From CAYQTE01 sp964420285 (GTDB lineage: Bacteria; Planctomycetota; Phycisphaerae; Tepidisphaerales; Tepidisphaeraceae): a stretch of 64,000 bases of DNA. The notes under the pieces are model-generated. The model saw nothing but the letters and a program-made list of their open reading frames with translations, searched no databases and was not told the origin of the DNA. Both the position numbers and the translations under genes were made by a program. The DNA is taken from NCBI GenBank assembly GCA_964420285.1, contig CAYQTE010000004.1, positions 62,001 through 126,000 of the forward strand, read 5' to 3'. Shown piece by piece: positions 18,123-26,049 of this stretch (within the stretch, counting starts at the first letter, position 1; each line of letters begins with the position of its first letter).

Positions 18123-20632
18123 TTTCGGCGCAGTGCGTCAACCAGACGGCTCATGGCCCGCAGCGGGCCGGTCATTTCCCACGAGATGCTGGATCGGATG
18201 TCGCCAATGATGATATCGGCGGAGTATCGAGAGGAGACAACCGGACGCGGCGCCGGCTGCTGACCGCGCAATCGCATGATGGCGTTGCGCAGCGGCGCCG
18301 AAATCCGCCACGACGGCGAATCCCAATACGCGTCCACCAGCCGCTGATAGGCGTCCGGATCGCCGTTGGCCGGAACCGGCGCCGGCGGCGTCGAGCCAGC
18401 GGCGCCTGATGCCGTGGGCGATGGTGCGGGAACCGGCGGCGTCTGGGCCGCGGCGAACATCCCAACCGCCAGTTCCAGCGCCCCGGCCAGATCGGGGCCG
18501 GCGTGGGCCAGATACGGGCGCAGGCTCCGCATGTGATTGGCATAGCGACCCGTCGTCCGCGACATGCTGTCTGCGCTTACGCGATACCAGAACAGGGCTT
18601 CGGGGATCACCTGGATCACATATCCGGCCAGCGAGGCTTTGGCGTATAGTTCCCAATCCTCAAACCCCACGCCGTGATCGTCGGTGAATCCCCCCAATGC
18701 CAGAAAAACATCGCGGCGAATAAGGGCATTGCTGTCCCCGAACGAATTGACGAATGCACCGGCCGCCGTCGCGCCGCCGATGGGCAGCCAGCGGTGCAGA
18801 ATGCCCACATCGCCGCCCGGCGCCTTGTCTCCGGAGAAGAAATCGAGCAGACAGGTGAAAATATCGGCCGACCCGCTGCGCGCGGCCGTCGCAAATGTGG
18901 CCAGCTCGTCCGGCTTGGCCACGTTGTCATCGTCCATGAACAGAATCCACGTCCCGCGCGAAACGGCCGCACCGCTGTTCCGCGCAGCGCCGAGGTACAG
19001 ATTCCTCTGCCGCACGATCTTCCAACCCCGGCGGTCGAATTCCTCCCGCAGCGAATCAATATGCTCGATCGCCGCCGGCGCGGCACTGCCGTCATCGACC
19101 AGAATCACCTCGAACGCCCCGAACGTCTGTGCTCGCAGCGAGTCGATGGCCTGCTCCAACAGCACCGGCCGGTCGTGCGTGACCAGAATCACGCTGATAA
19201 ACGGCCCGTCCGCACGCTCGGCCAGTGTGCCCGATTGTCCGGACAGCGGTCCTTTCCTCCTCCCCTTGTACTCAGGGGGAGGACTGAGGTGGGGGTTCTT
19301 CGCAAGCGGCTCGGCCCGGTCCGAGCCGCGACCGACGCCATCGCCGTCAACGCCTACCCAACCCTCCCCCTGAGTACAGCCAGATGGGATTAAGGGGTGG
19401 CCCCGCGTGGATTTACACTCGCCGGCTCCCAATTCGCCGGTTCCATAAAGATCGCGGGCGATCTGCTCATGCCACTCAAGCCACAGCCGATGCGTCACCT
19501 CCGGTTCGACCGTCGGACGCGATGGCGCCTGCCCCACGCGGATCGCCTCGGCCAGTCGCTCGGCCAGTGCGCCGGCGCGCGCCGGGAAAAGCGTTCGCGA
19601 CCGATCCCGCGGGTCGATCAGTTCCGGAATCCCCCCAACATCCGTTGCCAGCAGCGGGATGTCGTTCGACAGACATTCCATCACCGTATTCGGCGAGTTT
19701 TCCAGTAGCGAACAGATGACGGCCAGCCGCCCGCTCTGACCCAGATATTCCAGTGCCCCCGCGTGGTCCAGCGTGTCCTCGATCGACACCGGGAATTTCC
19801 ACTTCGCGGTGCGCGACTGGATGTAACTCCGGCTCGGCTTCCCATCCACCGTCGTCAGCTTCCCCAGAAAAGTCACCGACAAACTCATCGCCGCATCGAG
19901 CTTGTCCACTGCATCGCAAAAGACGGTCAGCCCCTTGCGCGTTTCCAGCCGGCCGAAAAACACCAGTTCGTTCACGGGCCGGGCAACCGGCTCGACAGGG
20001 TCGCCCGCCGGGCGATACGTCGCCTGAATGTACTGAATGCATTCGATCGATTCGGGCAACTTCCAGCCGTGGTCTTCCATCCAGCGGAGCATGTACCGGC
20101 TGGGGCTGATAAGCCGATCGGCCAGGGCGACGCTGGTGCGTTCCATGTGGTCGGTTTGCAGGTCCTCGATATCGGTCAGGAACAATCCCATTCCGTCGCG
20201 ATGCCATGCGGTGGGGCTGTGTGTGCCGACGGCGAACAGCGTGTTGGCAAACGCCAGACCCTGCTTTCTGGCCAGCAGCGAATAAAACCCATGCCCACGC
20301 CATTCCGGAAAATGAACCAGGTCGAAATGCCGATCGCGCAGCCAGTGATACACGTCCAGCGACGCCCGCGCCTGCGTATGCGGCCGGGTAAACGGACACA
20401 GCGCCGGCAGCGGGACGAATTCGATATTCCTATTGGCGAAGTCGTTTCGCCAATAGTCGATGGTCTGGTTTTCGCAGAAATCGCCCAGGATAAAGAGCAC
20501 GGTGACGCGATGCCCCGCATCGGCCAGTCGCTGGGCCAAGGCGCGGTAGAAGGTGCCGATCCCGCCGTTGCGGATCGGTCCGGCGATGTCGCCGGTGGCG
20601 ATACAAATTTGCAGCGGCCTGGCCGTGGGCAT
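18119..20632 (-). CDS. Fused GT4-GT2 glycosyltransferase with a repeat-encoded linker
   Basis: An 837-residue two-domain enzyme. Residues ~8-400 are a GT-B (GT4) domain with GGIGTFYRALAQRL near the start and ENSPNTVMECLSNDIPLLATDVGG as the donor-binding E-x7-E region. Residues ~480-720 are a GT-A (GT2) domain with SVILVTHDRP and MDDDNV. The last ~120 residues are Pro-rich and then helical. Between the domains, about residues 419-455 are encoded by a short inverted-repeat element (19268-19378) and look like low-complexity translation of it. A TTG start at 20713 would add 27 residues; the ATG at 20632 fits the domain better. Confidence 0.85.
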   Translation of the reverse strand: MPTARPLQICIATGDIAGPIRNGGIGTFYRALAQRLADAGHRVTVLFILGDFCENQTIDYWRNDFANRNIEFVPLPALCPFTRPHTQARASLDVYHWLRDRHFDLVHFPEWRGHGFYSLLARKQGLAFANTLFAVGTHSPTAWHRDGMGLFLTDIEDLQTDHMERTSVALADRLISPSRYMLRWMEDHGWKLPESIECIQYIQATYRPAGDPVEPVARPVNELVFFGRLETRKGLTVFCDAVDKLDAAMSLSVTFLGKLTTVDGKPSRSYIQSRTAKWKFPVSIEDTLDHAGALEYLGQSGRLAVICSLLENSPNTVMECLSNDIPLLATDVGGIPELIDPRDRSRTLFPARAGALAERLAEAIRVGQAPSRPTVEPEVTHRLWLEWHEQIARDLYGTGELGAGECKSTRGHPLIPSGCTQGEGWVGVDGDGVGRGSDRAEPLAKNPHLSPPPEYKGRRKGPLSGQSGTLAERADGPFISVILVTHDRPVLLEQAIDSLRAQTFGAFEVILVDDGSAAPAAIEHIDSLREEFDRRGWKIVRQRNLYLGAARNSGAAVSRGTWILFMDDDNVAKPDELATFATAARSGSADIFTCLLDFFSGDKAPGGDVGILHRWLPIGGATAAGAFVNSFGDSNALIRRDVFLALGGFTDDHGVGFEDWELYAKASLAGYVIQVIPEALFWYRVSADSMSRTTGRYANHMRSLRPYLAHAGPDLAGALELAVGMFAAAQTPPVPAPSPTASGAAGSTPPAPVPANGDPDAYQRLVDAYWDSPSWRISAPLRNAIMRLRGQQPAPRPVVSSRYSADIIIGDIRSSISWEMTGPLRAMSRLVDALRRK
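19251..19380. repeat. Inverted-repeat element inside a coding sequence (copy 1)
   Basis: The 15-bp arms GTACTCAGGGGGAGG (19268-19282) and CCTCCCCCTGAGTAC (19364-19378) are perfect inverted repeats bounding 111 bp, an exact multiple of three. The left half recurs with good similarity outside the gene at about 20766-20862. The element is read in frame by the glycosyltransferase gene on the minus strand. Confidence 0.75.
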
Positions 20633-20714
20633 AGCGCGGTTCCATCGCGCACGCGCGGCCTGCGCCGCGGTACGGTCGCGTGTTCTTGTAAGCCGATCCG
20701 CCAGCCAAGTCAAC

Positions 20715-20732
20715 GCGGCAGGGTTTTGCCGC
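20715..20732. other. Small hairpin upstream of the glycosyltransferase operon
   Basis: GCGGCA (20715-20720) and TGCCGC (20727-20732) pair around a 6-base loop. It falls in the likely leader of the leftward operon starting at 20632. No T-run follows, so it is not an obvious terminator. Confidence 0.3.
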
Positions 20733-20765
20733 GGGACAGGAGCGAGCCCGATTATCGGGGCAACC

Positions 20766-20862
20766 GCCTTTTCATCCTCCCCATGGACTCAGGGGGACGA
20801 CGGAGGTGGGGGTTCTTCGCCAGTTGCTCTGCGACGTCGGATTCGCGACCAATGCCGAGGCG
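20766..20862. repeat. Left-half copy of the inverted-repeat element (copy 2)
   Basis: Matches 19251-19346 with scattered substitutions, including the blocks ACTCAGGGGGA, GGAGGTGGGGGTTCTTCGC and ATTCGCGACC or close variants. The right-hand inverted arm is absent, so this is a truncated copy in intergenic DNA. Confidence 0.65.
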
Positions 20863-21231
20863 CGATGCACGCAAAGAAAGCCCAATCCACGTTTGCTTGA
20901 TCTTGGCGAGCCGTGCGCCGCTGCGTGACAATTCTTCCTAACGTGCTTTGCGGATTGAGCTTACGGCGGGAACAGGCCCCGTTTGCGTCGCCGGCCACCC
21001 CGGTTTCTGACCGGATATCGCGGTTTTTCCAAAAAGCGATGCCGAAAACGTGCCCTAAAAGTGCCCAGAAAGTTCGAAGATGTGCTGAAAAAGTCTGAAC
21101 TTGGCACCAACTCAGCCCGGCCGAGTCCGTTCTGGGCGCGCGTTTCTTCTCCCCCTCTCCCCATCTCCCCCGCACCCCGGCTTGCTCCCTGTGCCCGAAT
21201 GTCCCCGAAAGTCCCGGAGGGGGGGAGGGGG

Positions 21232-21271
21232 GTGACAAGGTGACTGGGTGACTTGGTGGCAAGGTGAAGAG
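21232..21271 (+). repeat. 8-bp tandem repeat with GTGAC core (5 units)
   Basis: Units are GTGACAAG, GTGACTGG, GTGACTTG, GTGGCAAG and GTGAAGAG, decaying to the right. The same unit family is found at 28584-28639 and, inverted, at 28695-28742. Confidence 0.75.
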
Positions 21272-21392
21272 GCGGCATTGGTGAGCTTTCGGCCGGGCAT
21301 TGCACCGTACATTAACCAAACATCGGGCCGAACGCAAGAGAAATTTTCGGTGGGCCGGTGAGGGTCCGGCGCGAGCTTCACACGCAACCCGT

Positions 21393-21506
21393 ACCAAGGC
21401 GATCGAGGATTCCTCACGCGGAGGCGCGGCGATCGCGGAGAGAATACAATTTAACCACGGATTTCACTGGTAAACGCGCAAGGAATGATGCGTTTGGTTT
21501 GCTTCT
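21393..21506 (+). repeat. Dispersed repeat, inverted relative to 27488-27601
   Basis: This 114-bp stretch matches the reverse complement of about 27488-27601. Shared blocks include CCAAGGCGATCGAGGATTCC, TCACGCGGAGGCGCGG, TTTAACCACGGATT and AAGGAATGATGCGTT. Here only one arm of the fold-back element at 27410-27580 is present. Confidence 0.75.
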
Positions 21507-21539
21507 TCCCTGTGGTGAGTATCGCCGAACCACCTGTGG

Positions 21540-21830
21540 TCAACCCGCAACATGACCCGTGTGCCCGGCGGGCTTTCGGCCGGACGGCTTCTTGCTGACC
21601 GGCCGGGGCGCTGCGGTGGGGTTGGCCGAAGGTGGAACCGGGCTGTCGTAGGTGGTGGGCCGGTCCAGTTCCCCGAGCAGCTCGCGGGCACTGGCCAGCA
21701 GCGACTGGGCTCTTTGCAGTTGCAGCCGCAGGGAGTCAATCCGTGCCTGCTTGGCGGCCATCCGCTTGCGCAACCCAATACAGCCGGGACAAGGCGGACG
21801 CTTGGGAGATGGTTTGCGAGTGCGATTCAC
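21540..21830 (-). pseudogene. IS66-family transposase, N-terminal remnant
   Basis: A 96-residue fragment. It starts with Arg/Lys-rich sequence and a CPGC pair, then a leucine-zipper-like helix (KQARIDSLRLQLQRAQ). It ends with KKPSGRKPAGHTGH, which resembles the KxSGRKPGGQPGH block near the N-terminus of IS66 TnpC. Full-length IS66 transposases have about 500 residues, and no catalytic DDE part is found nearby. A dispersed repeat lies immediately beyond the stop. It is a dead remnant and points to past transposition in this island. Confidence 0.6.
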
Positions 21831-21970
21831 GGCCGGTTATTATGGATGGCATCCCGTTGGGCGTCAAGTGAGGCGGTGCGGTCTTCTGGGGCCTGAGGCC
21901 GGCCATTGCCCTTGACCAGCGGTCATGGGTAAAATAGCGACGTCAACTTTTGCGGGAAGGGTAGGGTCTA

Positions 21971-23731
21971 ATGAAAATGTCAATCCGCGTCGGTCAACTG
22001 CTGGCAATTTGCATTCTTGGGCTTTTTTCAACAATTGTCCGCGGGCAGGACGCGCAGCATGAGGCTACTGCGCGCCAGTTTCTTGGGCAGCACGTCAACT
22101 CCTATGCCAATCAGACATGGGAATACGGGGGTAAAGTGGCGGAGGTTGCCTGGGACTCCCTCCCAAGCAAGCCGAGCGCCACGACATTGCCGGTTCTGCA
22201 AGACGTTGTGGTAGACAAGGTCAACGTGGTGCAACCCATTGTTCGGCAACTGCCCCCGCAGGGTGCGACCGCAGTCCAAGTGGCGGATTTTCACAAGCAA
22301 AAGGACGACAAGATAGACGCCGCCTTGTCTCCACTCGCGGGGCAAGTCGTCGCGGCTGAATTCAAGGTGGACGACGTGCTGGACGCGAGCAAATTTGAGT
22401 CCGGTCGCGGCGGCCGTAGCGGGATAATGCCCGGCCCAAGTGCGGGGCGGTATTTTGTGATAGGATATTTTGCACCACATGTGCCGCCGGGACGCGCAAC
22501 GGCGGGTAGAGGCCAGCCCGTTAACCCAAGCCAAGCGGCCGGGTCCGCGTTTCCAAATTTAATCTACGTCTTCACTGATGACCCAGGGGTCTCAAAATGG
22601 GGGCGTGACGAGACGCACTCCGTCATTGGCGTGGTTCAGAAGGTCGGGATGTGGATAGGCACCCAGGCAGGTTCACAGCCGCAAGCTGTCGGCGGCCTCG
22701 ACCCACGAGTGCAACCGTCCGTGACCGTTCAACTGCTCTTTGTCGTCAAAAGTTTTGCATCGTCCGCGCCTGTCGCTGCAGCCCCCGCCAAGGTGGCAGT
22801 GCCAAGCGATATCGTTAGCCGCGCCCAATCGGCGCTTGACGCGGCGACGGTTGGGTTGCAGGCAGCGCAGGCCGACGCTCAGGTCCGCCTTCAAAAGGAT
22901 CCGACCTATAAACAACTGCTCGCCGCCGCGAGCGACGCTGCGGCGAGAAAGAAGTCTCTGCAAAGCTCAGACACGGTCTTGCCGCAGGATCGACTGGACG
23001 CAGCGGCGGCATTGACCAAAGCACAGGCTCGCGCGGACCAGTATCCGGAAATATTCCTGACGACAGACGAGGCAATCAGAGGCGCGACAAGATCGCTCGC
23101 CGAGGCTTCAGCTCAGCTTGAGGTAGCGAAGGAGGCAGAGGCGGCCGCCGCAGCAGCGGCGGACGCGGCAAAGCAAGCGAACACAGCTAGGCAGGCGGAT
23201 GCCGCCAAGCAGCCAGACGTGGCCAGGGGCACGGCTGCGCCCAGACCAGCGGATGCGCCTTCGCCGTCGAGCGCGGCGAAGGCGGATGCGCCGTTCAGTG
23301 CACCAGTGGCTTTGGGCACTGATATGACCGTTCAAATTGACTCCGCGAATTTTGGCCATGTAAGTTGGAAGGATTTTATGGATGGCCCCCCATCTGACGA
23401 CGGAAACAATTACCTCGTCATAACGGTGACGGTGAAGAACAACAGCGCCACTAGAAAATACGACTACATGACTTGGCGCGGCAACGCCTTTGCCGACGGA
23501 ACGTTAAGCGACGACATAGGGAACTCGTACAAGCAGATCGACAAGGGCATGGAAGGGCCCGTCGGCAGCGCGGGGGACCAGTCGATCTATCCGGGCAAAA
23601 CGCTAACGGATGTGCTTGTGTTTGAGTTGCCGGTTGCGGGCGCGAAGACGCTGACGCTGGAGCTACCCGGTGGGAACGTTCACGTGCAAGGATCGGCCAA
23701 GTTTCAGATCCGAATCGGAGGCCGCCCCTGA
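21971..23731 (+). CDS. Exported protein of unknown function with coiled coil and Ig-like tail
   Basis: A 586-residue protein with a signal peptide (about residues 1-25, ending before Gln-Asp-Ala). Residues ~30-270 form an unrecognised domain. Residues ~280-430 are an Ala/Gln/Lys-rich coiled-coil-like stretch that degenerates into Ala/Pro repeats. Residues ~445-586 have alternating strands (MTVQIDSANFGHV, NNYLVITVTVKNNS, LTDVLVFELPV) like DUF4352-type immunoglobulin-like domains. The base composition is less GC-rich than the core genes, which fits an acquired region. The start at 21971 follows GGAAGGGTAGGG. Confidence 0.7.
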   Translation: MKMSIRVGQLLAICILGLFSTIVRGQDAQHEATARQFLGQHVNSYANQTWEYGGKVAEVAWDSLPSKPSATTLPVLQDVVVDKVNVVQPIVRQLPPQGATAVQVADFHKQKDDKIDAALSPLAGQVVAAEFKVDDVLDASKFESGRGGRSGIMPGPSAGRYFVIGYFAPHVPPGRATAGRGQPVNPSQAAGSAFPNLIYVFTDDPGVSKWGRDETHSVIGVVQKVGMWIGTQAGSQPQAVGGLDPRVQPSVTVQLLFVVKSFASSAPVAAAPAKVAVPSDIVSRAQSALDAATVGLQAAQADAQVRLQKDPTYKQLLAAASDAAARKKSLQSSDTVLPQDRLDAAAALTKAQARADQYPEIFLTTDEAIRGATRSLAEASAQLEVAKEAEAAAAAAADAAKQANTARQADAAKQPDVARGTAAPRPADAPSPSSAAKADAPFSAPVALGTDMTVQIDSANFGHVSWKDFMDGPPSDDGNNYLVITVTVKNNSATRKYDYMTWRGNAFADGTLSDDIGNSYKQIDKGMEGPVGSAGDQSIYPGKTLTDVLVFELPVAGAKTLTLELPGGNVHVQGSAKFQIRIGGRP

Positions 23732-23825
23732 GCATCGCGCCGTGCGCATTACCGCCGCGAGATAACAGGAAGCGACCATCGGCGACGACGGAAGGACAGA
23801 CGACAGACGTAGCGCACGATTTTTC

Positions 23826-23855
23826 TTGACAGTGGAAGGCGGCTTACGGTAGAAT
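23826..23855 (+). promoter_or_regulatory. Strong sigma70-like promoter for the NYN gene
   Basis: TTGACA at 23826-23831 and TAGAAT at 23850-23855 with an 18-base spacer. This is the best match to the vegetative consensus in the island. Transcription would start near 23862, giving about 39 bases of leader to the ATG at 23901. Confidence 0.65.
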
Positions 23856-23900
23856 CAATCCCCTAAATTGACCTATTGGTCGTATGGAAAGGGTCACGGA

Positions 23901-24536
23901 ATGTCGCTCAACCCGAAGCTTTCTCCCGCACAACCCGGCCCAACCCCGTCCCTCTTGGTCGATGGCTCGGCTCTTTTCTTCGGCCAACGCGCGGCCTCGC
24001 CGGACATGAATCTCAACTATGGCGGCCTCCTTGATCTGATTCAGCGCCACGCGGGAGTTCAGGGGCAATTCAAGCCAGCATATTTTTTTACAGCCGGTGA
24101 TGAGTCCAACGAAAAACAGGCTAAGTTTCATCAGATGATCAGCGAGAATCTCCGCTGGACTGTTCGGCAGACGCCTCCACACGAGGCGAGCGTTAACAAT
24201 TCGCTCCTAGGTGACGCGCCGGCGCGGATCATACGCTTTGATGCATTGATAGCGTATTCGCTCGGGCGTCTGGCGGGGCGGGACGACATTTCGCGAGTTT
24301 TCGTCATCTCGGACTCGTGGCCGCTCGCAGCCTGCGTGAAGGACTGCGTTGGCCGTGGAACCCCAGTGACCATCTGTTTTTTCGGCAATTTTATCGACAC
24401 CAGGTGGCACAAAGTTTTTCGCGATAGCGCTTCCGACAAGCTTGATTTTCTCGATCTGGATCGCGAGCCGAAGTTGTTCAATCGTCCGCGAGCCAATCTT
24501 AGAAGGGAGGAAGATGTCCTAAATGACCTGCCTTAA
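23901..24536 (+). CDS. NYN/PIN-like nuclease-fold protein
   Basis: A 211-residue protein. An early LLVDGSALF strand carries an acidic residue. A later block reads FDALIAYSLGRLAG, RVFVISDSWPLAACVKDC and RGTPVTICFFG. This is the order seen in LabA/NYN (DUF88) proteins, where Asp residues at these points bind metal for RNA cleavage. The match is moderate and no relative is named with certainty. An upstream TTG at 23868 could add 11 residues. It has its own strong promoter. Its lower GC content and small orphan neighbours suggest a mobile or defence-related context. Confidence 0.6.
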   Translation: MSLNPKLSPAQPGPTPSLLVDGSALFFGQRAASPDMNLNYGGLLDLIQRHAGVQGQFKPAYFFTAGDESNEKQAKFHQMISENLRWTVRQTPPHEASVNNSLLGDAPARIIRFDALIAYSLGRLAGRDDISRVFVISDSWPLAACVKDCVGRGTPVTICFFGNFIDTRWHKVFRDSASDKLDFLDLDREPKLFNRPRANLRREEDVLNDLP

Positions 24537-24627
24537 ATGCGGCAGGCGGATGATAACCATGTGTATGCGTGCGAATGCGCGCGAATTTTAGCCCATTAAC
24601 AACAAATATTTAGAAAGGGGCGTCACT

Positions 24628-24846
24628 ATGACGTTTCCAGACAATTCTCTTTCAGGGATGAACCTGAGGAATGCGCTCAGTCTTGCGCACACCCTCGCTT
24701 GCTCGATCGTACACGTCAATGGCACAGGCGACATCAGGGTATCCCACCCGTGCATATTGAAGCCCGTAACCGTAAACGCGCGGCGCAAGGATTCTGGGCG
24801 CAAACTCACCTGCTTTCTGAAGGCCGTCATGCGCCAGAGACGGTAG
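24628..24846 (+). CDS. Small basic protein, possibly HicA-like fold
   Basis: A 72-residue protein preceded by AGAAAGGGG at good spacing from the ATG. The predicted order is helix (NLRNALSLAHTLA), strand (IVHVNGTGDIRVSHP), strand (KPVTVNARR) and helix (SGRKLTCFLKAVMR). This resembles the short dsRBD-like fold of HicA/YcfA mRNA interferases, including a His in SHP. The similarity is by eye only and the family is not certain. No HicB partner lies next to it; the nearest HicB-like gene is about 800 bases away on the other strand. Confidence 0.5.
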   Translation: MTFPDNSLSGMNLRNALSLAHTLACSIVHVNGTGDIRVSHPCILKPVTVNARRKDSGRKLTCFLKAVMRQRR

Positions 24847-25092
24847 TCGGGCGAAAGGAGCGTGGCCTAGTTGCTGGCGAAAATCGCCAAGGGTTTTCTA
24901 GTCGATGATCCCGCGGGTCGTTACGGCATGCACGCCGCAAGGCAAGCGCGCCGAGCGGTGTGTAGCGGCTCGCGGGACCATTGGATTACGGGGCTTTCCA
25001 ACGCCGAAGTCGCTGTAAAGTTCCAGAAGTGTGCGGGGCGGCCGATACTCGCGTGATCGACATTTGTTCTTAAGGAATTCACCGGAGTGACA

Positions 25093-25305
25093 ATGGGCAT
25101 CCAAAGCGAAGAGTTCGATAGCTACACCTTCCCGGATACAAAGATAGCGGTCGTTTTGCTAAGGCATGCAGGGCAGCCTGAATGGAGCATTCATGCGGTC
25201 TACTTTCCGCATGGGCAGCGTGACTTGCCTTTCGATGGCGGGGTTTTCAGAACCACGTCCGAGGCATATGCGTTCGTTACCAACGCAATCAACGCACGTT
25301 GCTGA
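25093..25305 (+). CDS. Small protein of unknown function
   Basis: A 70-residue protein starting at the ATG at 25093, which has GGAG 5 bases upstream; a GTG at 25087 is a less likely start. It contains strand-like segments (KIAVVLLRHA, WSIHAVYFPHG) and a C-terminal helix (TSEAYAFVTNAI). No family was recognised. It follows the 72-residue gene after about 250 bases that hold no other convincing gene. Confidence 0.5.
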   Translation: MGIQSEEFDSYTFPDTKIAVVLLRHAGQPEWSIHAVYFPHGQRDLPFDGGVFRTTSEAYAFVTNAINARC

Positions 25306-25380
25306 GCACGCGCCCAAGTCGTAAGACTAGAACCGGTCGCGAAACGCGGACGTGGCCCGATTTCTGGTTTACACGGCATT

Positions 25381-25476
25381 TCACTGTCCGGCCGGCACCG
25401 TTTGCACAGTCAGTTTCAGGCCGATGGCGTGCAGGACGGCCAGGAGAGTGGAGAGTCGGGGGTTGCGGGCGGCAGG
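25381..25476 (-). pseudogene. XRE-type antitoxin, C-terminal remnant
   Basis: In the frame ending at 25381 the minus strand reads NPRLSTLLAVLHAIGLKLTV, then QTVPAGQ and a stop. This is the usual C-terminal end of HigA/XRE-like addiction-module antidotes. No start or DNA-binding part precedes it; upstream the frame runs into the 3' end of hicB. It is a decayed fragment joined to the HicB-like gene by deletion or recombination. Confidence 0.5.
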
Positions 25477-25649
25477 GAACGGCCGTCTTGCGAGTAAAGC
25501 TCAAGCACGGCCGCAAACGCATCGCTGACGTTGGCAAACGCCTCTTCGAGTGTGTCGCCCTCGGTGATCAATTCGGGGATGGCCGGCGAGGTGACGGTAA
25601 ACCCGCCCTCGGGTTGCGGCGTGAAGACAAGGGGAAGACGTCGGATCAT
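25416..25649 (-). CDS. HicB-like antitoxin, 3' end altered
   Basis: A 77-residue protein. Residues 1-58 match the HicB pattern: FTPQPEGGFTVTSPAIPELITEGDTLEEAFANVSDAFAAVLELY. After GRSLPPA the frame leaves the family and continues into sequence whose other frame encodes the end of an XRE antitoxin, so the 3' end has been rearranged. A perfect TATAAT (25656-25661, minus strand) ends 6 bases before the ATG, suggesting a leaderless mRNA. No HicA gene is adjacent. Confidence 0.65.
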   Translation of the reverse strand: MIRRLPLVFTPQPEGGFTVTSPAIPELITEGDTLEEAFANVSDAFAAVLELYSQDGRSLPPATPDSPLSWPSCTPSA

Positions 25650-25655
25650 GGCGGA

Positions 25656-25661
25656 ATTATA
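25656..25661 (-). promoter_or_regulatory. Perfect -10 element for the HicB-like gene
   Basis: TATAAT on the minus strand ends 6 bases before the start codon at 25649, placing the expected transcription start at or next to the A of ATG. No clear -35 box at normal spacing was found. Confidence 0.5.
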
Positions 25662-25798
25662 CCACACGCCCGACGGCCGGTGCCACAACACGACCGAAGA
25701 CCTTGACCGACGTTCAGGCAATGCGAACGAAAGTCCAGCCAGCCATGTTGCCAGTATTTCTCTCGCAAGTACGCGGCCAGGGTGGTATCTCTATCCGT

Positions 25799-26035
25799 AT
25801 GGGCCGTTTTTCGGAAATTGAGCAGGCGCTACGGGAACTGCCGCCGGGCGTGCGGTTGGAGATCGGACGTTGGCTGCTGGAGGACTTGCAGGAACGCACC
25901 GTTGCAGGCAATGACTCCGGCAATGGCGGGGAACCGGCCGGGCCGTTGCCGGATTATGCAGCCCGCCGTCGCAGAATTTTCGGGGGCAAGGTTCTGCCGA
26001 ACATGGTCTTGGCTGGCCGGGCGGAAGAACGCTAG
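25799..26035 (+). CDS. Small antitoxin-like protein
   Basis: A 78-residue protein with an N-terminal amphipathic helix (FSEIEQALRELPPGVRLEIGRWLLEDL), a polar linker, and a basic tail reading DYAARRRRIFGGKVLPNMVL. This layout resembles short antitoxins that accompany PIN or RelE toxins in many planctomycete and cyanobacterial genomes. No toxin gene follows; the next gene is on the opposite strand. The start at 25799 is tentative, since an upstream in-frame ATG at 25703 would add 32 residues of unlikely sequence. Confidence 0.45.
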   Translation: MGRFSEIEQALRELPPGVRLEIGRWLLEDLQERTVAGNDSGNGGEPAGPLPDYAARRRRIFGGKVLPNMVLAGRAEER

Positions 26036-26049
26036 GCACACCGTGGATT

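Larger units (their letters stand above)
20633..21539. other. Repeat-rich intergenic region, no supported gene
   Basis: About 900 bases with several open frames but no convincing coding sequence. From left to right it holds a hairpin (20715-20732), a truncated repeat element (20766-20862), and a pyrimidine-rich stretch (about 21150-21190) facing a G-run stretch (about 21216-21232) that could form a hairpin or G-quadruplex. These are followed by an 8-bp tandem repeat (21232-21271) and a copy of a dispersed repeat (21393-21506). It marks the left border of the accessory island. Confidence 0.55.

Noticed and set aside
20633..20713. TTG start adding 27 residues to the GT4-GT2 fusion
   Set aside because: The extra residues are Arg/Ala-rich without family similarity and there is no ribosome site; the ATG at 20632 begins just ahead of the GT4 domain.
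21540..21830. A functional IS66 element
   Set aside because: Only the N-terminal fragment is present, without a catalytic part, accompanying genes or recognisable terminal repeats.
24871..25056. A small open frame with a TTG start in the accessory island
   Set aside because: No Shine-Dalgarno site, no predicted domain, and composition unlike the neighbouring small genes; kept out of the annotation.
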